From Xylocopa sonorina (Eukaryota; Arthropoda; Insecta; Hymenoptera; Apidae), in assembly GCF_050948175.1 (NCBI RefSeq), contig NW_027490185.1:1-64000 (forward strand): 64,000 nt of DNA, in the 5' to 3' direction. Within the stretch, counting starts at the first letter, position 1, and each line of letters starts with the position of its first letter. Both the position numbers and the translations under genes were made by a program. Shown here in pieces: positions 49,195 through 61,755 of this stretch. Below the pieces are notes generated by a model. It was not told the origin of the DNA and searched no databases. It saw only the letters and a list, made by a program, of their open reading frames with translations.

Positions 49195-49596
49195 CTAGCG
49201 AAAACACTCGCGATAATAAGGGAATGACCCTACCTTTCTATGACTTCTCTCTCGATTTGTACGTAGAAACGTCGTGGAGGATCGTTTGCTGGGATCGTAG
49301 GGGATTTCGTTCTGTTGGCTGCTACGGAAATCTCGATCAGTCGCCAGCGAAGAGGAGGACGGCGGTCGGAATTCAGCGGTGATGCTGAATGTGGCATAAT
49401 CGGCGTGATGCGTCGTGGCGTCTGGATCGGAAGCGTCGACGGTCGCTTCGGAAAGCGGCGTCTGGTCTGGTGCGAAGGCAGGTCGCTGGTATACGAGGGT
49501 TCTCTGAACGCCCTCCAAATATTCACGCACAAGTGATCGAATGAAATTCTTCCTACTCGCACGTCGCGTTCTTCGCAAACCGGAAGCACGATTCAT
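49195..49596 (-). CDS. Unrecognised open frame, Ser/Arg-rich, doubtful
   Basis: 133 codons from ATG at 49596. The start is basic (Arg-rich), the middle has Pro and Thr, and the end is Ser/Arg-rich. I see no transmembrane segment or known motif. The same frame is open upstream (49857-49597) apart from the TGA immediately before this ATG, giving about 220 codons with one stop. That could be a decayed retroelement gene. An overlapping 119-codon frame shows that open frames arise easily in this GC-rich stretch. Function unknown. Confidence 0.2.
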   Translation of the reverse strand: MNRASGLRRTRRASRKNFIRSLVREYLEGVQRTLVYQRPAFAPDQTPLSEATVDASDPDATTHHADYATFSITAEFRPPSSSSLATDRDFRSSQQNEIPYDPSKRSSTTFLRTNRERSHRKVGSFPYYRECFR

Positions 49597-50371
49597 TCAC
49601 CAGGTTTTTCTGTACTTTCGACTAAGATCTGAAGGATAAGCGGCGGTCTCAACGTCACAAAGCCGATTTCTATACTCCTTCAATTTGATGAAGATCAACC
49701 CATTTGTATGGAGGAACCCGTGGAAGAATTCGTAGTTAAATGTAATGTTAAATGTAGAAATAGTATTACAAACACTTGATAAAATTAATGGATGTGGAAA
49801 TAGTAGACTTGCTAAAAGAACTTGTACTTGGATATAGTAATAGTAAAAATAAAACATATTCTAGGTTTAAAGTATACAAGAACTGGAATTATTCTAAGTC
49901 TAAGACTAAGTTAAAATGGAAATAGAAATACAATGCCTGAACCCCACATTGAGGTGGCTAACGATCTAGAACTAGAGCTTTCGACTCCTTGGTGGGAGAT
50001 ATCGAGTCAGAGTGTGTGTTCTGGAGACGCGTCTCTGACCTCCTCGGTTCGCGGGGCGCTACGGTCGCGGAGGCTCGCGGTAGGGAGATCGCGGTCCCGC
50101 GAGTAGGGGACTCGCGTCTCGAGGCGGAGAGCGCGCGGTCCAGCGAGTGGGGAATCGCGGCTCGTGGTGGGGCTAGCGGCGCATGCCGCTGGCCGGACGC
50201 ATCTTACTTAGTGTAACATAGATCTAGGAATTCTTATATATGCGTCATGATATGGTATGTATGTCCTAGCTTAGAAGTAATATATAGGTTCTAGCAGATC
50301 CTGTTCCCGGAATTGGAAAAGACCCCATTCAGGTGATGGGCTGCAGCTACGTCTTCCTGCAGGACGGAATC

Positions 50372-50520
50372 CTCGGTGCGAGGGAGATAGGGCTGCCCGT
50401 CCTTGGTGCGGGCGAGACAGGTATACTCGGTGGTACGAGTGAGACACTGGTGCCCGGTACGAGCGAGACAGGTATACTCGGCGGTGCGAGTGAGGCAGCA
50501 GAACTCGGTGTGAGTGAGCG
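50372..50520 (+). repeat. Short tandem repeat, 24-28 bp units
   Basis: About six units with the core CGAGTGAGACA or CGAGCGAGACAGGTATACTC. The units alternate in ending (GGTATACTC or CTGGTGCCC), so the real period may be a pair of units. In one frame it encodes a Gly/Glu/Thr-rich repeat, but that frame has no other support as a gene. Confidence 0.7.
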
Positions 50521-50621
50521 CGTGCAGGTATGCGCGCGCGAACTCTTCCAGTTGCTGGTTCTGCAGGCGAGATTGGCTGGTTGCATGCGTCCAGGGGTTG
50601 ATGCTGGGGGGTGCGAGGAGG

Positions 50622-53600
50622 TTCCTTTCTAGGAAATTACGTTCCCAGATATCTCTGTATCGAAGCTATAGAGTACTAATGCCCCTTAAATCGCCATAGT
50701 ACATCTCATTTCTATGTTTCATGATAAGATATAATATTCATTGTGCAGTGTTATGAATACCTCGTATTCACTTCAATAGAATGTAAATGCGACACTTCCT
50801 TACTAGGAAATAGCGTTTGCAGATGTCTACGTATCGAAGCAATAGGGATCTAATGCTCCTTAAATCGCGATATCGCTTCTCATTTCTATGTTTCATGATA
50901 ATATATAATATTCACTGCGAAGTGTCATGCATACTTCGCATACACTTCAATTGAATGTAATTGCGACACTTCCTTGCTAGGAAATACCGTTTGCAGATGT
51001 CTACGTATCGAAGCAGTAGAGTTCTAATGCTTCCTAGAACGAAATATTGCGTCTCGTTTCTATGTTTCATGATAAGATATAATGCTCATTGCGATGTGTC
51101 GTGTATACCTCGCATACATTTCAAATAAATGTAAATGCGACTCTCCCTTGTTAGGAAAAATAGTTTGCAGATGTCTGTGTATCGTAGCAATAGTGTTCTA
51201 ATGCTTCTTAAAACGCAAATTCGCTCCTGATTTTTACGTTTCATGATAAGATATAATATTCATTGGGAAGTGTCTTGTATACATCGCATACTCTGCAAAT
51301 GAATGTAAATGCGACACTTCCTTGCTAGGGAATAGCGTTTGCAATTGTCTACGTATCGAAGCAACAGAATTCTAATGCTTCTTAAATCGCGATATCGTAT
51401 CTCATTTCTATGTTTCATGATAAGATATAATATCCATTGTGCAGTGTTATGTATGCCTCGTATTCACCTCAAAAGAATGTAAATGCGACACTTCCTTGCT
51501 AGGAAATGGCGTTTGCAGATGTCTACGTATCGAAGCAATAGAGTTCCAATGCTTCTTAAATCGCCATATCGCATCTCGTTTCTATATTTCATGATAAGAT
51601 ATAATATTCACTGCGCAGTGTTATGTATATCTCGTCTATACTTCAAATGAATGTAAATGCGACACTTCCGTGCTAGGAAATAGCTTTTGCAGATGTCTAC
51701 GTATCGAAGCAATAGAGCTCTAATGCTTCTTATATCGTCATATCGCATCACATATCTACGTATCCTGATAAGATATAATATTCATTGCGAAGTGTCATGT
51801 GTACCTCGTATTCCCTTCAAAAGAATGTAAATGCTACACTTCCTTGCTAGGAAGTAGCGTTTGCAGATGTCTACGTATCGAAGCAATCGAGTTCTAATGC
51901 TTCTCAAATCGCCATATCGCATCTCATTTCTATGTTTCATGATAAGATATAATATTCATTGTGCAGTGTTATGTATATCTCGTCTATACTTCAAATGAAT
52001 GTAAATGCGACACTTCCTTGCTAGGAAATAGCGATTGCAGATGTATACGTATCGAAGCAATAGAGTTCTAATGCTTCTTAAATGGTCATATCGCATCTTA
52101 TATCTACGTTTCTTGATAAGATATAATATTCATTGCGAAGTGTAATGTATACCTCGCATACACTTCAAACGAATGTAAATGCGACACTTCCTTGCTAGGG
52201 AATAGCGTTTGCATATGTCTACGCATCGTAGCATTAGTGCTCTAATGCTTCTCAAAACGCGACAGCGTTTCTCATTTCTATGTTTCATGATAGTATATAA
52301 TATTCATTGCGTAGTGTCATGTATACCTTTCATACACTTCAAATGAATGAAAATGCGACACTTCCTTGCTAGGAAATAGCGCTTGCAGATGTCTACGTAT
52401 CGAAGCAATAAAGTTCTAGTGCTTCTTAAATCGCCATATCGCATCTCATTTCTATGTTTCATGATAAGATATAATATTCATTGTGCAGTGTTATGTATAT
52501 CTCGTCTATACTTCAAATGGATGTAAATGCGACACTTCCTTGCCAGGAAATAGCGTTTGCAGATGTCTACGTATCGTAGCATTAGAGTTCTAATGCTTCT
52601 CAAAACCCGATAACGCTACTCATTACTATGTTTCATGATAATAAATAATACTTATTGTGGAGTGTTATATATACCTCGTATTCACTTCAAAATAATGTAA
52701 ATGAGACACTTCCTTGCTTGGAATTAGCGTTTGCAGATATCTACGTATCGAAGCAATAGAGTTCTAAAGCTTCTTAAATCGCGATATCGCATCTCATTTC
52801 TATGTCTCATGATAAGATATAATGTTCATTGTGCAGTGTTATGAATACCTCGTATTCACTTCAAAGGAATGTAAATGCGACACTTCCTTGCTTGGAAATA
52901 GCGTTTGCAGATGTCTACGTATCGAAGCAATAGTTTTCTAATGCTTCTTAAATCGCGATATCGCATCTCATTTCTATGTTTCATGATAAGATATAATATT
53001 CATTGTGCAGTGTTACGTATACCCCGTATTCACTTGAAAAGAATGTAAATGCGACACTTCCTTGCTAGGAAGTAGCGTTTGCAGATGCCTGCGTATCGTA
53101 GCATTAGTGCTCTAATGCTTCTCAAAACGCGATATCGTTTCTCCTTTCTATGTTTCATGATAATATATAATATTCATTGCTTAGTGTCATGTGTACCTCG
53201 TATTCACTTCAAAAGAATGTAAACGCGACACTTCCTTGCCAGGAAATAGCGTTTGCAGATATCTACGTATCGAAGCAATGGAGTTCTAAAGCTTCTTAAA
53301 TCGCGATATCGCATCTCATTTCTATGTCTCATGATAAGATATAATGTTCATTGTGCAGTGTTATGAATACCTCGTATTCACTTCAAAGGAATGTAAATGC
53401 GACACTTCCTTGCTTGGAAATAGCGTTTGCAGATGTCTACGTATCGAAGCAATAGATTTCTATAGCTTGCTAATTCGCGATATCGCATCTCATATCTATG
53501 TTTCATGATAATATATAATATTCACTGCGAAGTGTCATGTATACCTCGTATTCCTTTCAAAGGAATATAAATGCGACACTTCCTTGCAAGGAAATAGCGT

Positions 53601-56600
53601 TTGCAGATGTCTAAGGATCGAAGCAATTGTGTTCTAATGCTTCTTAAATCGCGATATCGCATCCCATTTCTATGTTTCCTGATAAGATATAATATTCATT
53701 GCGAAGTGTCATGTATACCTCGTATTCCTTTCAAAGGAATGTAAGTGCGACACTTCCTTGCTAGGAAGTAGCGTTTGCAGATGTCTACGTATCGAACCAA
53801 TAGAATTCTAGTGCTTCTTAAATCGCCATATCGCATCTCATATCTACGTTTCCTGATAAAATATAATTTTCATTGCGAAGTGCCATGTATACCACGTATT
53901 CCGTTCAAAAGAATATAAATGCGACACTTCCTTGCAAGGAAATAGCGTTTGCAGATGTCTAAGGATCGAAGCTATTGTGTTCTAATGCTTCTTAAATCGC
54001 GATATCGCATCCCATTTCTATGTTTCATGATAAGATATAATATTCATTGCGAAGTGTCATGTATACCTCGTATTCCTTTCAAAAGAATGTAAGTGCGACA
54101 CTTCCTTGCTAGGAAGTAGCGTTTGCAGATGTCAACGTATCGAACCAATAGATTTCTAATGCTTCTTAAATCGCCATATCGCATCTCATTTCTATGTTTC
54201 ATGATAAGATATAATATTCATTGTGCAGTGTTATGTATATCTCGTCTATACTTCAAATGGATGTAAATGCGACACTTCCTTGCCAGGAAATAGCGTTTGC
54301 AGATGTCTACGTATCGTAGCATTAGAGTTCTAATGCTTCACAAAACCCGATAACGCTACTCATTACTATGTTTCATGATAATATATAATACTTAATGTGG
54401 AGTGTTATATATACCTCGTATTCACTTCAAAAGAATGTAAATGAGACACTTCCTTGCTTGGAATTAGCGTTTGCAGATATCTACGTATCGAAGCAATAGA
54501 GTTCTAAAGCTTCTTAAATCGCGATATCGCATCTCATGTCTATGTCTCGTGATATGATATAATGTTCATTGTGCAGTGTTATGAATACCTCGTATTCACT
54601 TCAAAGGAATGTAAATGCGACACTTCCTTGCTTGGAAATAGCGTTTGCAGATGTCTACGTATCGAAGCAATAGTTTTCTAATGCTTCTTAAATCGCGATA
54701 TCGCATCTCATTTCTATGTTTCATGATAAGATATAATATTCATTGTGCAGTGTTATGTATACCCCGTATTCACTTGAAAAGAATGTAAATGCGACACTTC
54801 CTTGCTAGGAAGTAGCGTTTGCAGATGCCTGCGTATCGTAGCATTAGTGCTCTAATGCTTCTCGAAACGCGATATCGTTTCTCCTTTCTATGTTTCATGA
54901 TAATATTTAATATTCATTGCTTAGTGTCATGTGTACTTCGTATTCACTTCAAAAGAATGTAAACGCGACACTTCCTTGCCAGGAAATAGCGTTTGCAGAT
55001 GTCTACGTATCGTAGCATTAGAGTTCTAATGCTTCTCAATACCCGATAACGCTACTCATTACTATGTTTCATGATAATATATAATACTTATTGTGGAGTG
55101 TTATATATACCTCGTATTCACTTCAAAAGAATGTAAATGAGACACTTCCTTGCTTGGGATTAGCGTTTGCAGATGTCTACGTATCGAAGCAATAGATTTC
55201 TATAGCTTGCTAATTCCCGATATCGCATCTCATATCTATGTTTCATGATAATATATAATATTCACTGCGAAGTGTCATGTATACCTCGCATACACTTCAA
55301 ATGAATCTGAATGCGACAGTTCCATGCTAGGAAATAGTGTTTGCAGATATCTACGTATCGAAGCAATAGAGTTCCATAGCTTCTTAAATCGCGATATCGC
55401 ATCTCATTTCTATGTTTCATGGTAAGATATAATATTTATTGTGCAGTGTTATGTATGCCTCGTATTCACCACAAAAGAATTTAAATGCGACACTTCCTTG
55501 CTAGGAAATAGCGTTTGCCGATGTCTATGTATCGAAGAAATAGTGTTCTAATGCTTCTTAAATCGCCATATCGCATCTCATTTCTATGTTTCGTGATAAG
55601 ATATAATATTCATTGCGAAGTGTCATGCTTACCTCGTATTCATTTCAAAAGAATGTATATGCGACTCTTCCTTGCTAGGAAATAGCGTTTGCTGATGTCT
55701 ACGTAACGAAGCAATTGTGTTCTAATGCTTCTTAAATCGCGATATCGCATCCCATTTCTATGTTTCATGATAAGATATAATATTCATTGCGAAGTGTCAT
55801 GTATACCTCGTATTCCTTTCAAAGGAATGTAAGTGCGACACTTCCTTGCTAGGAAGTAGCGTTTGCAGATGTCTACGTATCGAACCAATAGAATTCTAAT
55901 GCTTCTTAAATCGCCATATCGCATCTCATTTCTATGTTTCATGATAAGATATAATATTCACTGTGCAGTGTTATGTATATCTCGTCTATACTTCAAATGG
56001 ATGTAAATGCGACACTTCCTTGCCAGGAAATAGCGTTTGCAGATGTCTACGTATCGTAGCATTAGAGTTCTAATGCTTCTCAAAACCCGATAACGCTACT
56101 CATTACTATGTTTCATGGTAATAAATAATACTTATTGTGGAGTGTTATATACACCTCGTATTCACTTCAAAAGAATGTAAACGAGACACTTCCTTGCTTG
56201 GAATTAGCGTTTGCAGATATCTACGTATCGAAGCAATAGAGTTCTAAAGCTTCTTAAATCGCGATATCGCATCTCATTTCTATGTCTCATGATAAGATAT
56301 AATGTTCATTGTGCAGTGTTATGAATACCTCGTATTCACTTCAAAGGAATGTAAATGCGACACTTCCTTGCTTAGAAATAGCGTTTGCAGATGTCTACGT
56401 ATCGAAGCAATAGTTTTCTAATGCTTCTTAAATCGCGATATCGCATCTCATTTCTATGTTTCATGATAAGATATAATATTCATTGTGCAGTGTTATGTAT
56501 ACCCCGTATTCACTTGAAAAGAATGTAAATGCGACACTTCCTTGCTAGGAAGTAGCGTTTGCAGATGCCTGCGTATCGTAGCATTAGTGCTCTAATGCTT

Positions 56601-58560
56601 CTCAGAACGCGATATCGTTTCTCCTTTCTATGTTTCATGATAATATATAATATTCATTGCTTAGTGTCATGTGTACCTCGTATTCACTTCAAAAGAATGT
56701 AAACGCGACACTTCCTTGCCAGGAAATAGCGTTTGCAGATGTCTACGTATCGTAGCATTAGAGTTCTAATGCTTCCCAACACCCGATAACGCTACTCATT
56801 ACTATGTTTCATGATAATATATAATACTTATTGTGGAGTGTTATATATACCTCGTATTCACTTCAAAAGAATGTAAATGAGACACTACCTTGCTTGGGAT
56901 TAGCGTTTGCAGATGTCTACGTATCGAAGCAATAGATTTCTAAAGCTTGCTAATTCGCGATATCGCATCTCATATCTATGTTTCATGATAATATATAATA
57001 TTCACTGCGAAGTGTAATGTATACCTCGCATACACTTCAAATGAATGTGAATGCGACAGTTCCATGCTAGGAAATAGTGTTTGCAGATATCTACGTATCG
57101 AAGCAATAGAGTTCCATAGCTTCTTATATCGCGATATCCCATCTCATTTCTATGTTTCATGGTAAGATATAATATTTATTGTGCAGTGTTATGTATACCT
57201 CGTATTCACCACAAAAGAATGTAAAGGCGACACTTCCCTGCTAGGAAATAGCGTTTGCAGATGTATACGTATCGAAGCAATGGACTTCTAATGCTTCATA
57301 AATCGCCATATCGCATCTCATTTCTATGGTTTATGACAAGATATAATATTCATTGTGCAGTGTTATGTGTATCTCGTCTACTCTTCAAATGAAAGTAAAT
57401 GGGACACTTCCTTGCTAGGAAATAGCGTTTGCCGATGTCTATGTATCGAAGAAATAGTGTTCTAATGCTTCTTAAATCGCCATATCGCATCTCATTTCTA
57501 TGTATCATGATAAGATATAATACTCATTGCGAAGTGTCATGTATACCTCGTATTCACTACAATTGAATGTAAATGCGACTCTTCCTTGCAAGGAAATAGC
57601 GTCTGCAGATGTCTAGGTATCGTAGCAATAGAGTTCTAATGCTTCTTAAAACGCGATATCGCATCTCACTTCTATGTTTCATGGTAAGATATAATATGAT
57701 TTGCGAAGTGTTATGTATTCCTAGTCTACACTTCAAATGAATGTAAATGCGACACTTCCTTGCAAGGAAATAGCGTTTGCAGATGTCTACGTATCGTAGC
57801 AATAGAGTTCTTATGATTCTTAAAACGCGATATCGCATCTCATTTCTATGTTTCATGGTAAGATATAATATGATTTGCGAAGTGTCATGTATTCCTAGTC
57901 TACACTTCAAATGAATGTAAATGCGACACTTCCTTCCTAGGAAATAGCGCCTGCAGATGTCTTCGTATCGAAGCAATTGAGTTCTAATACTTCGTAATTC
58001 GCGATATCGCTTCTCATTTCTACGTTTCATAATACGAGATAATATTCATTGCGAAGTGTCTTGTATACCTCGCACACACTTCAAATGAATGTAATTCCGA
58101 CACTTCCTTTCTGGTAGATTACGTTTCCAGATGTCTACGTGTCGAAGCAATAGAGTTCTAATGCTTCTTAAAACGAGATATCGCATATCATTTCTGTTTC
58201 ATGATAAGATATAATATTTATTGCGAAGTGTCATGTATACCTCGCATCCACTTCAAATGAATGTAAATGCTACACTTGCTTGCTAGGAAACAGCGTTTGC
58301 AGATGTCTCCGTATCGAAGCAATAGAGTTCTAATGCTTCTAAAATCGCGATATCGCATCTCATTTTTATGTATCATGATAAGATATAATATTCATTGTGC
58401 AGTGTTATGTATACGTCGTATTCAATTGAAAAGAATGTAAATGCGACAGTTTCTTGCTAGGAAAAGGAATGCAGATGCCTACGTATCATAGCAATAGAGT
58501 TCTAATGCTTCTTGAAACGCGATATCAATCCTCATTTCTATATTTCATGATAAGATGTAA
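50622..58560 (+). repeat. 174-bp satellite array, plus orientation
   Basis: About 45 monomers, orientation reversed relative to the array ending at 49075. The variants TTGTGCAGTGTTATG and TTGCGAAGTGTCATG mix without strict alternation before 52430. After 57480 comes the variant TATAATATGATTTGCGAAGTG, which also occurs inverted at 31410-32106. Confidence 0.96.
52430..57170 (+). repeat. Ten-monomer higher-order repeat, 1740 bp
   Basis: Diagnostic monomers recur at exactly 1740 bp, that is 10 x 174. The variant CAAAACCCGATAACGCTACT is found in register at 52601, 54341 and 56081. AGTAGCGTTTGCAGATGCCT recurs with starts at 53071, 54811 and 56551. About 2.7 units are present. Units two and three agree best. 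Between units one and two, 53260-53700 differs and looks replaced by other monomers. Near 57430 the register slips by one monomer (a 1914-bp offset). Confidence 0.92.
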
Positions 58561-58808
58561 TATTCATGGCATCGCATTATGTTTATCTGCTTCTGCACAT
58601 GAATTGAGTGTAAACCCTACAATTTCTTGCCCGGGGATAGCGTTTCTAGATGTCCAGGTGCCGAAGCATTTAATTTGTTATGCTTCATGCACCGCAATAT
58701 CATATAAACCGCATTTCATATAAACAGTTCAAAATAAGTTAGAAGGTTGTAAAGCTCTATGCATCGCATTATGCTTATCTGCTTCTGTGCTTTATAATGC
58801 TCTGGGAT
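58561..58808 (+). repeat. Degenerate satellite beside element 1 copy 3
   Basis: Matches 8900-9139 and, inverted, 29248-29500: ATGTTTATCTGCTTCTGCA, TTGCCCGGGGATAGCG, and the same cut at CTCTGGGA before the LTR. Further left the match to copies 1 and 2 is lost. Confidence 0.85.
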
Positions 58809-59399
58809 GTGAGAAGGCCCTCAACCATCCTTAACCCCCTAAAGGGAAGTCAAAAGTTCAGCGGCCCTGCAGGTGGGCCATGGGAGCGCGGCGCGCGAGG
58901 CGCTACGCAATTTAAATGATCAGGAGGATCCCCTCAGGGACACCCAAGATGGCGGGAAGAGGAAATCGCCGAAGTCCACTGATCGATGGACCCGAACAAT
59001 ACCGAAGCCTACAGCCCACTCCACCAAGGAGCCCCGAGGAGGATCCAGGAGACCCGAGGACCACCAGCGAATTCAAGGAACCTGAAGAAGAGAACGTGAG
59101 AGCTTATTCGCTAAAGCGTCCCATTTCTTGTGTCGCATATTGTATATTGTATCTTATATCGTGAAGCGAGTTATGATACCCGGTAATTCGCGGCGTGTTG
59201 CGTAGTTTCCCGTAACCCTTGTTAGTTAAACCCACGTCGAGACCATAAATAAACATGCCGTGACTTCAGTATCTCGCGATCTGAGTGTGTGTACTTGGCT
59301 AGTCATAGTCGAGAGGAGGAGCATTTCGAAGTTTCAAGGGTTGTTCCGCCCCAGGGTTCCCGGGGTCGTGTAGTCTATCCCTTTGCTACTTTCTGAGCA
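58809..59399 (+). mobile_element. LTR-like 5' end of element 1 copy 3
   Basis: TGTGAGAAGG to CTGAGCA, 591 bp, with AATAAA at 59248-59253. It is very similar to the copies at 9140 and 28656. TATA box and GA tract are absent. Confidence 0.6.
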
Positions 59400-59401
59400 G
59401 C

Positions 59402-59411
59402 TGGCGCCCAA
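59402..59411 (+). promoter_or_regulatory. Primer-binding site of element 1 copy 3
   Basis: TGGCGCCCAA two bases after the LTR end, followed by GAATAGTTG. Confidence 0.55.
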
Positions 59412-60706
59412 GAATAGTTGTACGTGAGCGGATACCTTGGAACGATAGATCGCTTTAGATTAAAGTACGTTTTACACTTTAAAGCATTTAGATAATTAAC
59501 CCCTTCGAGCTTCCCTGACTTACTATATATAGGTTTCCGTCACAACTAATAGGAACCATTACTTTACATAGATATATAGAACACACATAGTTTTAAACGT
59601 AGAACTGAGAATTTGAGAACTTACTTTGAAACGTTAGTAGTGAGGAATTCCATCGGATTTCATAGAAATTCAGAACTTACTTGCTATGAAACATAGGCAG
59701 ATAAGGGCCATCGCGTTGCTTAGAACTTTAGAACTTGCTTACTTCAACAAAGATTTCTATTGGCTTCGTCCGTTCTTTTAGAAGAGTTTTTGATAAACCA
59801 CATACTTTTCACACTTCTGATATCTTTGAAAGTTCACGAGATGTAATCGTTTAAGTTTTAAAATGATTACTTAGTGTGGATTATTATTTAGTAACTCGCT
59901 CATAAACGAGTCTGCATAGGATATAATCCATAAGTTTTTAAGCCTGGAATTTATGCAGTTATTTGTTATTCACTTATTGCTCAAACGACAAAGATTCTGA
60001 CCACTTCAAAATGGTTGACTTTCATCAATTTTCTTAAAAATTGAAATACTGCCCAACTGCTTGTATTAAAGACTGTAATTAAATCTTTCAAAACATTTTA
60101 CCTCTTATAGATGAATTCTGGAATTGAAATTGAATGTTTGACTTTTCTAACTCCTGTTTAGACATCTTTCTATTGGAATGTTCAAGTATTTTTCATATTC
60201 GTAATTATTAAAAATGTTTTACTTGATTCTTTAATTTAATATTTAGAATTTTCTGAGAAATATTTTTTTATGGTAATGAACTATATAATTGCAATTATAA
60301 TTCTTTATGAAATAATAATAACAGAAAGGTATGTATCCATTCTTGTAGATTTGTCAAGAGTATTTAATCTTACTATCTAAAATGAAACATTGAGATCTGT
60401 TTACAATCTAATGTAATTTAATTACCTTTTGATTCAAATTCACAATGATAATCTTCCATAGTTCAACAATTTTGTGAGCTGTCCTCAGGAACCCGCAGCT
60501 CAGTACTTATAAAATGAACGACACAAAGAACAGCCTAACCAAACGTATTCGAACCGATTTTTCAATAATAATCTTATCATGTTTAATTTATGCTGCAAAC
60601 TATTGAAATGCCCTTCGAAAAGTGTTTATTCACAGTGAAGTAAACGGTAAACGTTACGCCTTCCACCACTGTTTACAATACGTATGTTTCACTTCCTATC
60701 AAAACC

Positions 60707-60762
60707 GTGAGTATTATCGCTTCTCTTTACTTTTTGTAACCTTCAATGCCTTCATGTTACAG
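60707..60762 (+). other. Candidate 56-bp intron in element 1
   Basis: The donor AACC|GTGAGTATT and acceptor CTTCATGTTACAG|ATCG enclose 56 bp of T-rich sequence, a normal size and composition for an insect intron. Both splice sites are conserved in copy 1 (about 11037-11098) and, inverted, in copy 2 (about 27293-27350). Joining the exons does not give one long frame, so these may be 5' untranslated exons of the gene at 61004. Confidence 0.4.
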
Positions 60763-61003
60763 ATCGTTAAACTTGCTTTAAAATGCTCTATCGTATTACG
60801 GAAGAATGGATATACCAATTCATTTTAAAAAATGAAGGTAACCTTCATATGTCCAACATAACTCCACTTACAAAAAAACTATTTTCATCAACGGATGGGC
60901 CCTTTGTACTATGCAATTTTATATTAGCAAAAACTTCTATGAAACTTATAGTTTCGTGGATATCTGAGGTGCTAATTATTACTGCCCCACCCTGTATATT
61001 GTT

Positions 61004-61755
61004 ATGGATGTTTCCAACGAGGCAACGATGAACAGAGTTAAATTTAATATTATGATGTTTATTATTTTACTTATAGTATATTTGTTTTTCTGGAATTTTG
61101 CCAAAAAACAATGTTCAGGATGTCGACAGATGAATATATTTGCCTTAGAATTACAAGAGCCAACAATTTCGAAAGTAGAATATTTCTTTACTTCGCTAAC
61201 CGAATCATTGCAAACGTTAAGTAAAGTGCGTGCCTTTCAAAACAGTCAGATGCAAATTACGATACAACGTTTCCAAGAAATGGTACGTGCCACTGTTTTT
61301 TAATTTCCGTTTATTTAATCAAAGGAAATTTAATTGAAATATCCGCAAAATTTGAAGACAAAAAGTTATTGTAATTTTACGCAACATATATGATGGTAAT
61401 AAAGGATAAGTATACGGAACTGAAAATGGAAAGTAGCGAGCAGAAAAAGAAACTGATGGAGCTACAAAGTAGATTGATAAATCCGTCAAATAATGATTCT
61501 AGGTTAATAAAATCTGTTAATCACAGAACTATTGCAAAAATCAAGTATAATCAATATTACTTCTGCTCAAAGACTATAATAGAATTGGACCGAATTGGGT
61601 ACAAAACAGGCAATTATATCTATACGTTCTATTCTATGCAAAGGCAAATATTTCAAAGAGAAAAGATGTGTTACTTACAAATTACTTATGTTCCTAGATA
61701 TCTCACTAATTCAGGCTTCTTGTCTTGCAGAACTAATCATTCATATAACATGTAA
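61004..61755 (+). CDS. Unrecognised single-pass membrane protein, probably two exons
   Basis: The ATG at 61004 opens 93 codons: about 15 polar residues, a strongly hydrophobic segment (roughly residues 16-32, Ile/Leu/Phe-rich, ending FFWNFA), a KKQCSGC motif and then a helix-prone segment. At 61282 the frame meets ATG|GTACGTG, a good splice donor; unspliced it ends six codons later. A possible acceptor at 61403-61404 (ATAAAG|GATAAG) keeps phase and leads into a charged, coiled-coil-like stretch (KMESSEQKKKLMELQ), with the frame open to 61755. The acceptor lacks a clear pyrimidine tract. The first 99 codons translate identically in copy 2, but this may only mean recent duplication. I do not recognise the family. 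A small organelle or plasma membrane protein with a coiled coil, captured from the host, is the simplest reading. Confidence 0.4.

Larger units (their letters stand above)
49076..50621. mobile_element. Unidentified insert at a satellite orientation switch
   Basis: Non-satellite DNA with minus-orientation satellite on its left and plus-orientation on its right. Parts: a GC-moderate region with an open frame on the minus strand (49195-49596), an AT-rich region (49600-49980), a GC-rich region (49990-50215), an AT-rich stretch (50216-50300) and a GC-rich short tandem repeat (50372-50520). No target duplication is visible. The composition order resembles 41877-42912, and both share the GACTAAGTTA motif. 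I do not recognise the family; it is likely transposable-element debris. Confidence 0.5.

Noticed and set aside
50333..50632. 99-codon Gly/Glu-rich frame
   Set aside because: Mostly a translated minisatellite that runs into the satellite at its end.
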